From contig NW_026089493.1 in the NCBI RefSeq assembly GCF_933775445.1, positions 248,001-312,000 of the forward strand: 64,000 bases of DNA, read 5' to 3'. Both the position numbers and the translations under genes were made by a program. How positions within the stretch are numbered: position 1 is the stretch's first letter; the number at the start of each line of letters is the position of its first letter. Origin of the DNA: Argentina anserina. Lineage: Eukaryota > Streptophyta > Magnoliopsida > Rosales > Rosaceae. The notes beneath the pieces were generated by a model, which worked only from the letters and a program-made list of their open reading frames with translations, was not told the DNA's origin and ran no database searches. Below, in pieces: positions 1 to 12,600 of the stretch.

Positions 1-799
1 GTTTACTATTCCAATTGTGTATCTTTACATCTTTTGCGTATCTTTACTATTCCAATTGCGTATCTTTACTATTCCAATTGCGTATCTTTTCATTTCTCGT
101 TTAAGTATCTTTCTGTAAGGCTTTCTGATGCGAGTTTCTATTGAATTTGAGAGTTTTGCAAGTGTGGGAGTGTGTTTCTTTCAAACTGAGTATCTTTACA
201 TCGTTTGCGTATCTTTACTATTCCAATTGCGTATCTTTTCATTTCTCGTTTAAGTATCTTTCTGTAAGGCTTTCTGATGCGAGTTTCTATTGAATTTGAG
301 AGTTTTGCAAGTGTGGGAGTGTGTTTCTTTCAAACTGAGTATCTTTACATCGTTTGCGTATCTTTACTATTCCAATTGTGTATCTTTACATCGTTTGCGT
401 ATCTTTACTATTCAAATTGTGTATCTTTTCATTTCTCGTTTGAGTATCATTCTGTAAGGCTTCTGATGCGAGTTTCTATTGTATTTAAGAGTTTTGCAAG
501 TGTGGGAGTGTGTTTCTTTCAAACTGAGTATCTTTACATCGTTTGCGTATGTTTACTATTCCAATTGTGTATCTTTTCATTTCTCGTTTGAGTATCTTTC
601 TGTAAGGCTTTCTGATGCGAGTTTCTATTGTATTTAAGAGTTTTGCAAGTGTGGGAGTGTGTTTCTTTCAAACTGAGTATCTTTACATCGTTTGCGTATG
701 TTTACTATTCCAATTGTGTATCATTACATCGTTTGCGTATCTTTACTATTCCAATTGTGTATCTTTTCATTTCTCATTTGAGTATCTTTCTGTAAGGCT

Positions 800-3700
800 T
801 CTGATGCGAGTTTCTATTGTATTTGATAGTTTTGCAAGTTTGGGAGTGTGTTTCTTTCAAACTGAGTATCTTTACATCGTTTGCGTATGTTTACTATTCC
901 AATTGTGTATCTTTACATCGTTTGCGTATCTTTACTATTCCAATTGTGTATCTTTTCATTTCTCATTTGAGTATCTTTCTGTAAGGCTTCTGATGCGAGT
1001 TTCTATTGTATTTGAGAGTTTTGCAAGTTTGGGAGTGTGTTTCTTTCAAACTGAGTATCTTTACATCGTTTGCGTATGTTTACTATTCCAATTGTGTATC
1101 TTTACATTTCTCGTTTGAGTATCTTTCTGTAAGGCTTCTGACGCGAGTTTCTATTGTATTTGAGAGTTTTGCAAGTGTGGGAGTGTGTTTCTTTCAAACT
1201 GAGTATCTTTACATCGTTTGCGTATGTTTACTATTCCAATTGTGTATCTTTACATCTTTTGCGTATCTTTACTATTCCAATTGCGTATCTTTACTATTCC
1301 AATTGCGTATCTTTTCATTTCTCGTTTAAGTATCTTTCTGTAAGGCTTTCTGATGCGAGTTTCTATTGAATTTGAGAGTTTTGCAAGTGTGGGAGTGTGT
1401 TTCTTTCAAACTGAGTATCTTTACATCGTTTGCGTATCTTTACTATTCCAATTGTGTACCTTTTCATTTCTCGTTTAAATATCTTTCTGTAAGGCTTTCT
1501 GATGCGAGTTTCTATTGAATTTGAGAGTTTTGCAAGTGTGGGAGTGTGTTTCTTTCAAACTGAGTATCTTTACATCGTTTGCGTATCTTTACTATTCCAA
1601 TTGTGTATCTTTTCATTTCTCGTTTGAGTATCTTTACTATTCCAATTGTGTATCTTTTCATTTCTCGTTTGAGTATCTTTCTGTAAGGCTTCTGATCCGA
1701 GTTTCTGTTGTATTTGAGAGTTTTGCAAGTTTGGGAGTGTGTTTCTTTCAAACTGAGTATCTTTACATCGTTTGCGTATCTTTACTATTCCAATTGTGTA
1801 TCTTTACTTCATTTCCGTATCTTTACTATTCCAATTGTGTATCTTTACTTCGTTTGCGTATCTTTACTATTCCAATTGTGTATCTTTACATCGTTTGCGT
1901 ATCTTTACTATTCTAATTGTGTATCTTTTCATTTCTCATTTGAGTATCTTTCTGTAAGGCTTTCTGATGCGAGTTTCTATTGAATTTGAGAGTTTTGCAA
2001 GTGTGGGAGTGTGTTTCTTTCAAACTGAGTATCTTTACATCGTTTGCGTATCTTTACTATACCAATTGTGTATCTTAACATCGTTTGCGTATCTTTACTA
2101 TTCCAGTTGTGTATCTTTTCATTTCTCGTTTGAGTATCTTTCTGTATGGCTTCTGATGCGAGTTTCTATTGTATTTGAGAGTTTTGCAAGTGTGGGAGTG
2201 TGTTTCTTTCAAACTGAGTATCTTTACATCGTTTGCGTATCTTTACTATTCCAATTGTGTATCTTTTCATTTCTCGTTTAAATATCTTTCTGTAAGGCTT
2301 TCTGATGCGAGTTTCTATTGAATTTGAGAGTTTTGCAAGTGTGGGAGTGTGTTTCTTTCAAACTGAGTATCTTTACATCGTTTGCGTATCTTTACTATTC
2401 CAATTGTGTATCTTTTCATTTCTCGTTTGAGTATCTTTCTGTAAGGCTTCTGATGCGAGTTTCTATTGTATTTGAGAGTTTTGCAAGTGTGGGAGTGTGT
2501 TTCTTTCAAACTGAGTATCTTTACATCGTTTGCGTATGTTTACTATTCCAATTGTGTATCTTTTCATTTCTCGTTTGAGTATCTTTCTGTAAGGCTTTCT
2601 GATGCGAGTTTCTATTGTATTTAAGAGTTTTGCAAGTGTGGGAGTGTGTTTCTTTCAAACTTAGTATCTTTACATCGTTTGCGTATGTTTACTATTCCAA
2701 TTGTGTATCTTTACATCGTTTGCGTATCTTTACTATTCCAATTTTGTATCTTTTCATTTCTCGTTTGAGTATCTTTCTGTAAGGCTTCTGATGCGAGTTT
2801 CTATTGTATTTGAGAGTTTTGCAAGTTTGGGAGTGTGTTTCTTTCAAACTGAGTATGTTTACATCGTTTGCGTATGTTTACTATTCCAATTGTGTATCTT
2901 TACATTTCTCGTTTGAGTATCTTTCTGTAAGGCTTCTGACGCGACTTTCTATTGTATTTGAGAGTTCTGCAAGTGTGGGAGTGTGTTTCTTTCAAACTGA
3001 GTATCTTTACATCGTTTGCGTATGTTTACTATTCCAATTGTGTATCTTTACATCGTTTGCGTATCTTTACTATTCCAATTGTGTATCTTTTCATTTCTCA
3101 TTTGAGTATCTTTCTGTAAGGCTTCTGATGCGAGTTTCTATTGTATTTGAGAGTTTTGCAAGTTTGGGAGTGTGTTTCTTTCAAACTGAGTATCTTTACA
3201 TCGTTTGCGTATGTTTACTATTCCAATTGTGTATCTTTACATTTCTCGTTTGAGTATCTTTCTGTAAGGCTTCTGATGCGAGTTTCTATTGTATTTGAGA
3301 GTTTTGCAAGTGTGGGAGTGTGTTTCTTTCAAACTGAGTATCTTTACATCGTTTGCGTATGTTTACTATTCCAATTGTGTATCTTTACATCTTTTGCGTA
3401 TCTTTACTATTCCAATTGCGTATCTTTACTATTCCAATTGCGTATCTTTTCATTTCTCGTTTAAGTATCTTTCTGTAAGGCTTTCTGATGCGAGTTTCTA
3501 TTGAATTTGAGAGTTTTGCAAGTGTGGGAGTGTGTTTCTTTCAAACTGAGTATCTTTACATCGTTTGCGTATCTTTACTATTCCAATTGTGTACCTTTTC
3601 ATTTCTCGTTTAAATATCTTTCTGTAAGGCTTTCTGATGCGAGTTTCTATTGAATTTGAGAGTTTTGCAAGTGTGGGAGTGTGTTTCTTTCAAACTGAGT

Positions 3701-4265
3701 ATCTTTACATCGTTTGCGTATCTTTACTATTCCAATTGTGTATCTTTTCATTTCTCGTTTGAGTATCTTTACTATTCCAATTGTGTATCTTTTCATTTCT
3801 CGTTTGAGTATCTTTCTGTAAGGCTTCTGATCCGAGTTTCTATTGTATTTGAGAGTTTTGCAAGTTTGGGAGTGTGTTTCTTTCAAACTGAGTATCTTTA
3901 CATCGTTTGCGTATCTTTACTATTCCAATTGTGTATCTTTACTTCATTTCCGTATCTTTACTATTCCAATTGTGTATCTTTACTTCGTTTGCGTATCTTT
4001 ACTATTCCAATTGTGTATCTTTACATCGTTTGCGTATCTTTACTATTCTAATTGTGTATCTTTTCATTTCTCATTTGAGTATCTTTCTGTAAGGCTTTCT
4101 GATGCGAGTTTCTATTGAATTTGAGAGTTTTGCAAGTGTGGGAGTGTGTTTCTTTCAAACTGAGTATCTTTACATCGTTTGCGTATCTTTACTATACCAA
4201 TTGTGTATCTTAACATCGTTTGCGTATCTTTACTATTCCAGTTGTGTATCTTTTCATTTCTCGTT
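800..4265. repeat. Higher-order repeat, 2135-bp offset, two copies
   Basis: Positions about 800-2130 recur at about 2935-4265 with a constant offset of 2135 bp. The shared landmarks include an A-module variant ending CATCTTTTGC (near 1250 and 3385), two successive B modules ending AATTGCG, a C variant GTACCTTTTC (1457 and 3592), a B-C-B-C duplication (about 1590-1670 and 3725-3805) and a D variant with GATCCGAG (1693 and 3828). Further left the register slips by one 148-bp unit (offset 1987). The first 80 bases of the window match the segment starting near 1226, so a further related copy begins left of the window. B modules starting GTATGTTTAC are common here. Confidence 0.8.
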
Positions 4266-7200
4266 TGAGTATCTTTCTGTAAGGCTTTCTGATGCGAGTT
4301 TCTATTGAATTTGAGAGTTTTTCAAGTGTGGGAGTGTGTTTCTTTCAAACTGAGTATCTTTACATCGTTTGCGTATCTTTACTATTCCAATTGTGTATCT
4401 TTACATCGTTTGCGTATATTTACTATTCCAATTGTGTATCTTTACATCGTTTGCGTATCTTTACTATTCCAATTGTGTATCTTTTCATTTCTCGTTTGAG
4501 TATCTTTCTGTATGGCTTTTGATGCGAGTTTCTATTGTATTTGTGAGTTTTGCAAGTGTGGGAGTGTGTTTCTTTCAAACTGAGTATCTTTACATCGTTT
4601 GCGTATCTTTACTATTCCAATTGTGTATCTTTACATCGTTTGCGTATCTTTACTATTCCAATTGTGTATCTTTACATCGTTTGCGTATCTTTACTATTCC
4701 AATTGTGTATCTTTTCATTTCTCGTTTGAGTATCTTTCTGTAAGGCTTTCTGATGCGAGTTTCTATTGAATTTGAGAGATTTTCAAGTGTGGGAGTGTGT
4801 TTCTTTCAAACTGAGTATCTTTACATCGTTTGCGTATCTTTACTATTCCAGTTGTGTATCTTTTCATTTCTCGTTTGAGTATCTTTCTGTATGGCTTTTG
4901 ATGCGAGTTTCTATTGTATTTGTGAATTTTGCAAGTGTGGGAGTGTGTTTCTTTCAAACGGAGTATCTTTACATCGTTTGCGTATCTTTACTATTCCAAT
5001 TGTGTATCTTTACATCGTTTGCGTATCTTTACTATTCCAATTGTGTATCTTTTCATTTCTCGTTTGAGTATCTTTCTGTAAGGCTTTCTGATGCGAGTTT
5101 CTATTGAATTTGAGAGTTTTTCAAGTGTGGGAGTGTGTTTCTTTCAAACTGAGTATCTTTACATCGTTTGCGTATCTTTACTATTCCAATTGTGTATCTT
5201 TACATCGTTTGCGTATATTTACTATTCCAATTGTGTATCTTTACATCGTTTGCGTATCTTTACTATTCCAATTGTGTATCTTTTCATTTCTCGTTTGAGT
5301 ATCTTTCTGTAAGGCTTTCTGATGCGAGTTTCTATTGAATTTAAGAGTTTTTCAAGTGTGGGAGTGTGTTTCTTTCAAACTGAGTATCTTTACATCGTTT
5401 GCGTATCTTTACTATTCCAGTTGATTATCTTTTCATTTCTCGTTTGAGTATCTTTCTGTATGGCTTCTGATGCGAGTTTCTATTGTATTTGAGAGTTTTG
5501 CAAGTGTGGGAGTGTGTTTCTTTCAAACTGAGTATCTTTACATCGTTTGCGTATCTTTACTATTCCAATTGTGTATCTTTACATCGTTTGCGTATCTTTA
5601 CTATTCCAATTGTGTATCTTTTCATTTCTCGTTTGAGTATCTTTCTGTAAGGCTTTCTGATGCGAGTTTCTATTGAATTTGAGAGTTTTTCAAGTGTGGG
5701 AGTGTGTTTCTTTCAAACTGAGTATCTTTACATCGTTTGCGTATCTTTACTATTCATATTGTGTATCTTTTCATTTCTCGTTTGAGTATCTTTCTGTAAG
5801 GCTTTCTGATGCGAGTTTCTATTGAATTTGAGAGTTTTTCAAGTGTGGGAGTGTGTTTCTTTCAAACTGAGTATCTTTACATCGTTTGCGTATCTTTACT
5901 ATTCCAATTGTGTATCTTTACATCGTTAGCGTATCTTTACTATTCCAATTGTGTATCTTTTCATTTCTCGTTTGAGTATCTTTCTGTAAGGCTTTCTGAT
6001 GCGAGTTTCTATTGAATTTGAGAGTTTTTAAAGTGTGGGAGTGTGTTTCTTTCAAACTGAGTATTTTTACATCGTTTGCGTATCTTTACTATTCCAATTG
6101 TGTATCTTTACATCGTTTGCGTATCTTTACTATTCCAATTGTGTATCTTTTCATTTCTCGTTTGAGTATCTTTCTGTAAGGCTTTCTGATGCGAGTTTCT
6201 ATTGAATTTGAGAGTTTTTCAAGTGTGGGAGTGTGTTTCTTTCAAACTGAGTATCTTTACATCGTTTGCGTATCTTTACTATTCCAATTGTGTATCTTTT
6301 CATTTCTCGTTTGCGTATCTTTACTATTCCAGTTGTGTATCTTTTTATTTCTCGTTTGAGTATCTTTCTGTATGGCTTCTGATGCGAGTTTCTATTGAAT
6401 TTGAGAGATTTTCTAGTGTGGGAGTGTGTTTCTTTCAAACTGAGTATCTTTACATCGTTTGCGTATCTTTACTATTCCAGTTGTGTATCTTTTCATTTCT
6501 CGTTTGAGTATCTTTCTGTATGGCTTTTGATGCGAGTTTCTATTGTACTTGAGAGTTTTGCAAGTGTGGGAGTGTGTTTCTTTCAAACTGAGTATCTTTA
6601 CATCGTTTGCGTATCTTTACTATTCCAATTGTGTATCTTTACATCGTTTGCGTATCTTTACTATTCCAATTGTGTATCTTTTCATTTCTCGTTTGAGTAT
6701 CTTTCTGTAAGGCTTTCTGATGCGAGTTTCTATTGAATTTGAGAGTTTTTCAAGTGTGGGAGTGTGTTTCTTTCAAACTGAGTATCTTTACATCGTTTGC
6801 GTATCTTTACTATTCCAATTGTGTATCTTTTCATTTCTCGTTTGAGTATCTTTACTATTCCAATTGTGTATCTTTTCATTTCTCGTTTGAGTATCTTTCT
6901 GTAAGGCTTCTGATCCGAGTTTCTATTGTATTTGAGAGTTTTGCAAGTTTGGGAGTGTGTTTCTTTCAAACTGAGTATCTTTACATCGTTTGCGTATCTT
7001 TACTATTCCAATTGTGTATCTTTACTTCATTTCCGTATCTTTACTATTCCAATTGTGTATCTTTACTTCGTTTGCGTATCTTTACTATTCCAATTGTGTA
7101 TCTTTACATCGTTTGCGTATCTTTACTATTCTACTTGTGTATCTTTTCATTTCTCATTTGAGTATCTTTCTGTAAGGCTTTCTGATGCGAGTTTCTATTG

Positions 7201-9650
7201 AATTTGAGAGTTTTGCAAGTGTGGGAGTGTGTTTCTTTCAAACTGAGTATCTTTACATCGTTTGCGTATCTTTACTATACCAATTGTGTATCTTAACATC
7301 GTTTGCGTATCTTTACTATTCCAGTTGTGTATCTTTTCATTTCTCGTTTGAGTATCTTTCTGTAAGGCTTTCTGATGCGAGTTTCTATTGAATTTGAGAG
7401 TTTTTCAAGTGTGGGAGTGTGTTTCTTTCAAACTGAGTATCTTTACATCGTTTGCGTATCTTTACTATTCCAATTGTGTATCTTTACATCGTTTGCGTAT
7501 ATTTACTATTCCAATTGTGTATCTTTACATCGTTTGCGTATCTTTACTATTCCAATTGTGTATCTTTTCATTTCTCGTTTGAGTATCTTTCTGTATGGCT
7601 TTTGATGCGAGTTTCTATTGTATTTGTGAGTTTTGCAAGTGTGGGAGTGTGTTTCTTTCAAACTGAGTATCTTTACATCGTTTGCGTATCTTTACTATTC
7701 CAATTGTGTATCTTTACATCGTTTGCGTATCTTTACTATTCCAATTGTGTATCTTTTCATTTCTCGTTTGAGTATCTTTCTGTAAGGCTTTCTGATGCGA
7801 GTTTCTATTGAATTTGAGAGATTTTCAAGTGTGGGAGTGTGTTTCTTTCAAACTGAGTATCTTTACATCGTTTGCGTATCTTTACTATTCCAGTTGTGTA
7901 TCTTTTCATTTCTCGTTTGAGTATCTTTCTGTATGGCTTTTGGTGCGAGTTTCTATTGTATTTGTGAATTTTGCAAGTGTGGGAGTGTGTTTCTTTCAAA
8001 CGGAGTATCTTTACATCGTTTGCGTATCTTTACTATTCCAATTGTGTATCTTTACATCGTTTGCGTATCTTTACTATTCCAATTGTGTATCTTTTCATTT
8101 CTCGTTTGAGTATCTTTCTGTAAGGCTTTCTGATGCGAGTTTCTATTGAATTTGAGAGTTTTTCAAGTGTGGGAGTGTGTTTCTTTCAAACTGAGTATCT
8201 TTACATCGTTTGCGTATCTTTACTATTCCAATTGTGTATCTTTACATCGTTTGCGTATATTTACTATTCCAATTGTGTATCTTTACATCGTTTGCGTATC
8301 TTTACTATTCCAATTGTGTATCTTTTCATTTCTCGTTTGAGTATCTTTCTGTATGGCTTTTGATGCGAGTTTCTATTGTATTTGTGAGTTTTGCAAGTGT
8401 GGGAGTGTGTTTCTTTCAAACTGAGTATCTTTACATCGTTTGCGTATCTTTACTATTCCAATTGTGTATCTTTACATCGTTTGCGTATCTTTACTATTCC
8501 AATTGTGTATCTTTTCATTTCTCGTTTGAGTATCTTTCTGTAACGCTTTCTGATGCGAGTTTCTATTGAATTTGAGAGTTTTTCAAGTGTGGGAGTGTGT
8601 TTCTTTCAAACTGAGTATCTTTACATCGTTTGCGTATCTTTACTATTCATATTGTGTATCTTTTCATTTCTCGTTTGAGTATCTTTCTGTAAGGCTTTCT
8701 GATGCGAGTTTCTATTGAATTTGAGAGTTTTTCAAGTGTGGGAGTGTGTTTCTTTCAAACTGAGTATCTTTACATCGTTTGCGTATCTTTACTATTCCAA
8801 TTGTGTATCTTTACATCGTTAGCGTATCTTTACTATTCCAATTGTGTATCTTTTCATTTCTCGTTTGAGTATCTTTCTGTAAGGCTTTCTGATGCGAGTT
8901 TCTATTGAATTTGAGAGTTTTTCAAGTGTGGGAGTGTGTTTCTTTCAAACTGAGTATCTTTACATCGTTTGCGTATCTTTACTATTCCAATTGTGTATCT
9001 TTACATCGTTTGCGTATCTTTACTATTCCAATTGTGTATCTTTTCATTTCTCGTTTGAGTATCTTTCTGTAAGGCTTTCTGATGCGAGTTTCTATTGAAT
9101 TTGAGAGTTTTTCAAGTGTGGGAGTGTGTTTCTTTCAAACTGAGTATCTTTACATCGTTTGCGTATCTTTACTATTCCAATTGTGTATCTTTTCATTTCT
9201 CGTTTGCGTATCTTTACTATTCCAGTTGTGTATCTTTTTATTTCTCGTTTGAGTATCTTTCTGTATGGCTTCTGATGCGAGTTTCTATTGAATTTGAGAG
9301 ATTTTCTAGTGTGGGAGTGTGTTTCTTTCAAACTGAGTATCTTTACATCGTTTGCGTATCTTTACTATTCCAGTTGTGTATCTTTTCATTTCTCGTTTGA
9401 GTATCTTTCTGTATGGCTTTTGATGCGAGTTTCTATTGTACTTGAGAGTTTTGCAAGTGTGGGAGTGTGTTTCTTTCAAACTGAGTATCTTTACATCGTT
9501 TGCGTATCTTTACTATTCCAATTGTGTATCTTTACATCGTTTGCGTATCTTTACTATTCCAATTGTGTATCTTTTCATTTCTCGTTTGAGTATCTTTCTG
9601 TAAGGCTTTCTGATGCGAGTTTCTATTGAATTTGAGAGTTTTTCAAGTGT
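3650..9650. repeat. Segmental duplications of about 3 kb with stepped offsets
   Basis: Block 3650-5310 recurs at about 6733-8350. The offset is 3083 bp up to about 4690, then 3042 bp, because the second copy lacks one 41-bp A-B pair. Block 5660-6736 recurs at 8553-9629 with offset 2893 bp, another 149 bp shorter. A rare B variant TATTCATATT at 5751 recurs at 8644 and confirms the pairing. A C module running straight into TTTGCGTATC (6309 and 9202) is a second shared marker. Offset changes equal to whole modules or whole units fit unequal exchange or replication slippage in register with the repeat. Confidence 0.75.
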
Positions 9651-12600
9651 GGGAGTGTGTTTCTTTCAAACTGAGTATCTTTACATCGTTTGCGTATCTT
9701 TACTATTCCAATTGTGTATCTTTTCATTTCTCGTTTGAGTATCTTTCTGTAAGGCTTTCTGATGCGAGTTTCTATTGAATTTAAGAGTTTTTCAAGTGTG
9801 GGAGTGTGTTTCTTTCAAACTGAGTATCTTTACATCGTTTGCGTATCTTTACTATTCCAGTTGATTATCTTTTCATTTCTCGTTTGAGTATCTTTCTGTA
9901 TGGCTTCTGATGCGAGTTTCTATTGTATTTGAGAGTTTTGCAAGTGTGGGAGTGTGTTTCTTTCAAACTGAGTATCTTTACATCGTTTGCGTATCTTTAC
10001 TATTCCAATTGTGTATCTTTACATCGTTTGCGTATCTTTACTATTCCAATTGTGTATCTTTACATCGTTAGCGTATCTTTACTATTCCAATTGTGTATCT
10101 TTTCATTTCTCGTTTGAGTATCTTTCTGTAAGGCTTTCTGATGCGAGTTTCTATTGAATTTGAGAGTTTTTCAAGTGTGGGAGTGTGTTTCTTTCAAACT
10201 GAGTATCTTTACATCGTTTGCGTATCTTTACTATTCCAATTGTGTATCTTTTCATTTCTCGTTTGAGTATCTTTCTGTAAGGCTTTCTGATGCGAGTTTC
10301 TATTGAATTTGAGAGTTTTGCAAGTGTGGGAGTGTGTTTCTTTCAAACTGAGTATCTTTACATCGTTTGCGTATCTTTACTATTCCAATTGTGTATCTTT
10401 ACATCGTTAGCGTATCTTTACTATTCCAATTGTGTATCTTTTCATTTCTCGTTTGAGTATCTTTCTGTAAGGCTTTCTGATGCGAGTTTCTATTGAATTT
10501 GAGAGTTTTTCAAGTGTGGGAGTGTGTTTCTTTCAAACTAAGTATCTTTACATCGTTTGCGTATCTTTACTATTCCAATTGTGTATCTTTACATCGTTTG
10601 CGTATCTTTACTATTCCAATTGTGTATCTTTTCATTTCTCGTTTGAGTATCTTTCTGTAAGGCTTTCTGATGCGAGTTTCTATTGAATTTGAGAGATTTT
10701 CAAGTGTGGGAGTGTGTTTCTTTCAAACTGAGTATCTTTACATCGTTTGCGTATCTTTACTATTCCAGTTGTGTATATTTTCATTTCTCGTTTGAGTATC
10801 TTTCTGTATGGCTTTTGATGCGAGTTTCTATTGTATTTGTGAGTTTTGCAAGTGTGGGAGTGTGTTTCTTTCAAACTGAGTATCTTTACATCGTTTGCGT
10901 ATCTTTACTATTCCAATTGTGTATCTTTTCATTTCTCGTTTGAGTATCTTTCTGTAAGGCTTTCTGATGCGAGTTTCTATTGAATTTGAGAGTTTTTCAA
11001 GTGTGGGAGTGTGTTTCTTTCAAACTGAGTATCTTTACATCGTTTGCGTATCTTTACTATTCCAGTTGTGTATCTTTTCATTTCTCGTTTGAGTATCTTT
11101 CTGTATGGCTTTTGATGCGAGTTTCTATTGTATTTGTGAGTTTTGCAAGTGTGGGAGTGTGTTTCTTTCAAACTGAGTATCTTTACATCGTTTGCGTATC
11201 TTTACTATTCCAATTGTGTATCTTTACATCGTTTGCGTATCTTTACTATTCCAATTGTGTATCTTTTCATTTCTCGTTTGAGTATCTTTCTGTAAGGCTT
11301 TCTGATGCGAGTTTCTATTGAATTTGAGAGTTTTTCAAGTGTGGGAGTGTGTTTCTTTCAAACTGAGTATCTTTACATCGTTTGCGTATCTTTACTATTC
11401 CAATTGTGTATCTTTTCATTTCTCGTTTGAGTATCTTTCTGTAAGGCTTTCTGATGCGAGTTTCTATTGAATTTGAGAGTTTTTCAAGTGTGGGAGTGTG
11501 TTTCTTTCAAACTGAGTATCTTTACATCGTTTGCGTATCTTTACTATTCCAATTGTGTATCTTTACATCGTTAGCGTATCTTTACTATTCCAATTGTGTA
11601 TCTTTTCATTTCTCGTTTGAGTATCTTTCTGTAACGCTTTCTGATGCGAGTTTCTATTGAATTTGAGAGTTTTTCAAGTGTGGGAGTGTGTTTCTTTCAA
11701 ACTGAGTATCTTTACATCGTTTGCGTATCTTTACTATTCCAATTGTGTATCTTTACATCGTTTGCGTATCTTTACTATTCCAATTGTGTATCTTTTCATT
11801 TCTCGTTTGAGTATCTTTCTGTAAGGCTTTCTGATGCGAGTTTCTATTGAATTTGAGAGATTTTCAAGTGTGGGAGTGTGTTTCTTTCAAACTGAGTATC
11901 TTTACATCGTTTGCGTATCTTTACTATTCCAGTTGTGTATCTTTTCATTTCTCGTTTGAGTATCTTTCTGTATGGCTTTTGATGCGAGTTTCTATTGTAT
12001 TTGTGAGTTTTGCAAGTGTGGGAGTGTGTTTCTTTCAAACTGAGTATCTTTACATCGTTTGCGTATCTTTACTATTCCAATTGTGTATCTTTACATCGTT
12101 TGCGTATCTTTACTATTCCAATTGTGTATCTTTTCATTTCTCGTTTGAGTATCTTTCTGTAAGGCTTTCTGATGCGAGTTTCTATTGAATTTGAGAGTTT
12201 TTCAAGTGTGGGAGTGTGTTTCTTTCAAACTGAGTATCTTTACATCGTTTGCGTATCTTTACTATTCCAATTGTGTATCTTTACATCGTTAGCGTATCTT
12301 TACTATTCCAATTGTGTATCTTTTCATTTCTCGTTTGAGTATCTTTCTGTAAGGCTTTCTGATGCGAGTTTCTATTGAATTTGAGAGTTTTTCAAGTGTG
12401 GGAGTGTGTTTCTTTCAAACTGAGTATCTTTACATCGTTTGCGTATCTTTACTATTCCAGTTGTGTATCTTTTCATTTCTCGTTTGAGTATCTTTCTGTA
12501 AGGCTTTCTCATGCGAGTTTCTATTGAATTTGAGAGTTTTTCAAGTGTGGGAGTGTGTTTCTTTCAAACTGAGTATCTTTACATCGTTTGCGTATCTTTA

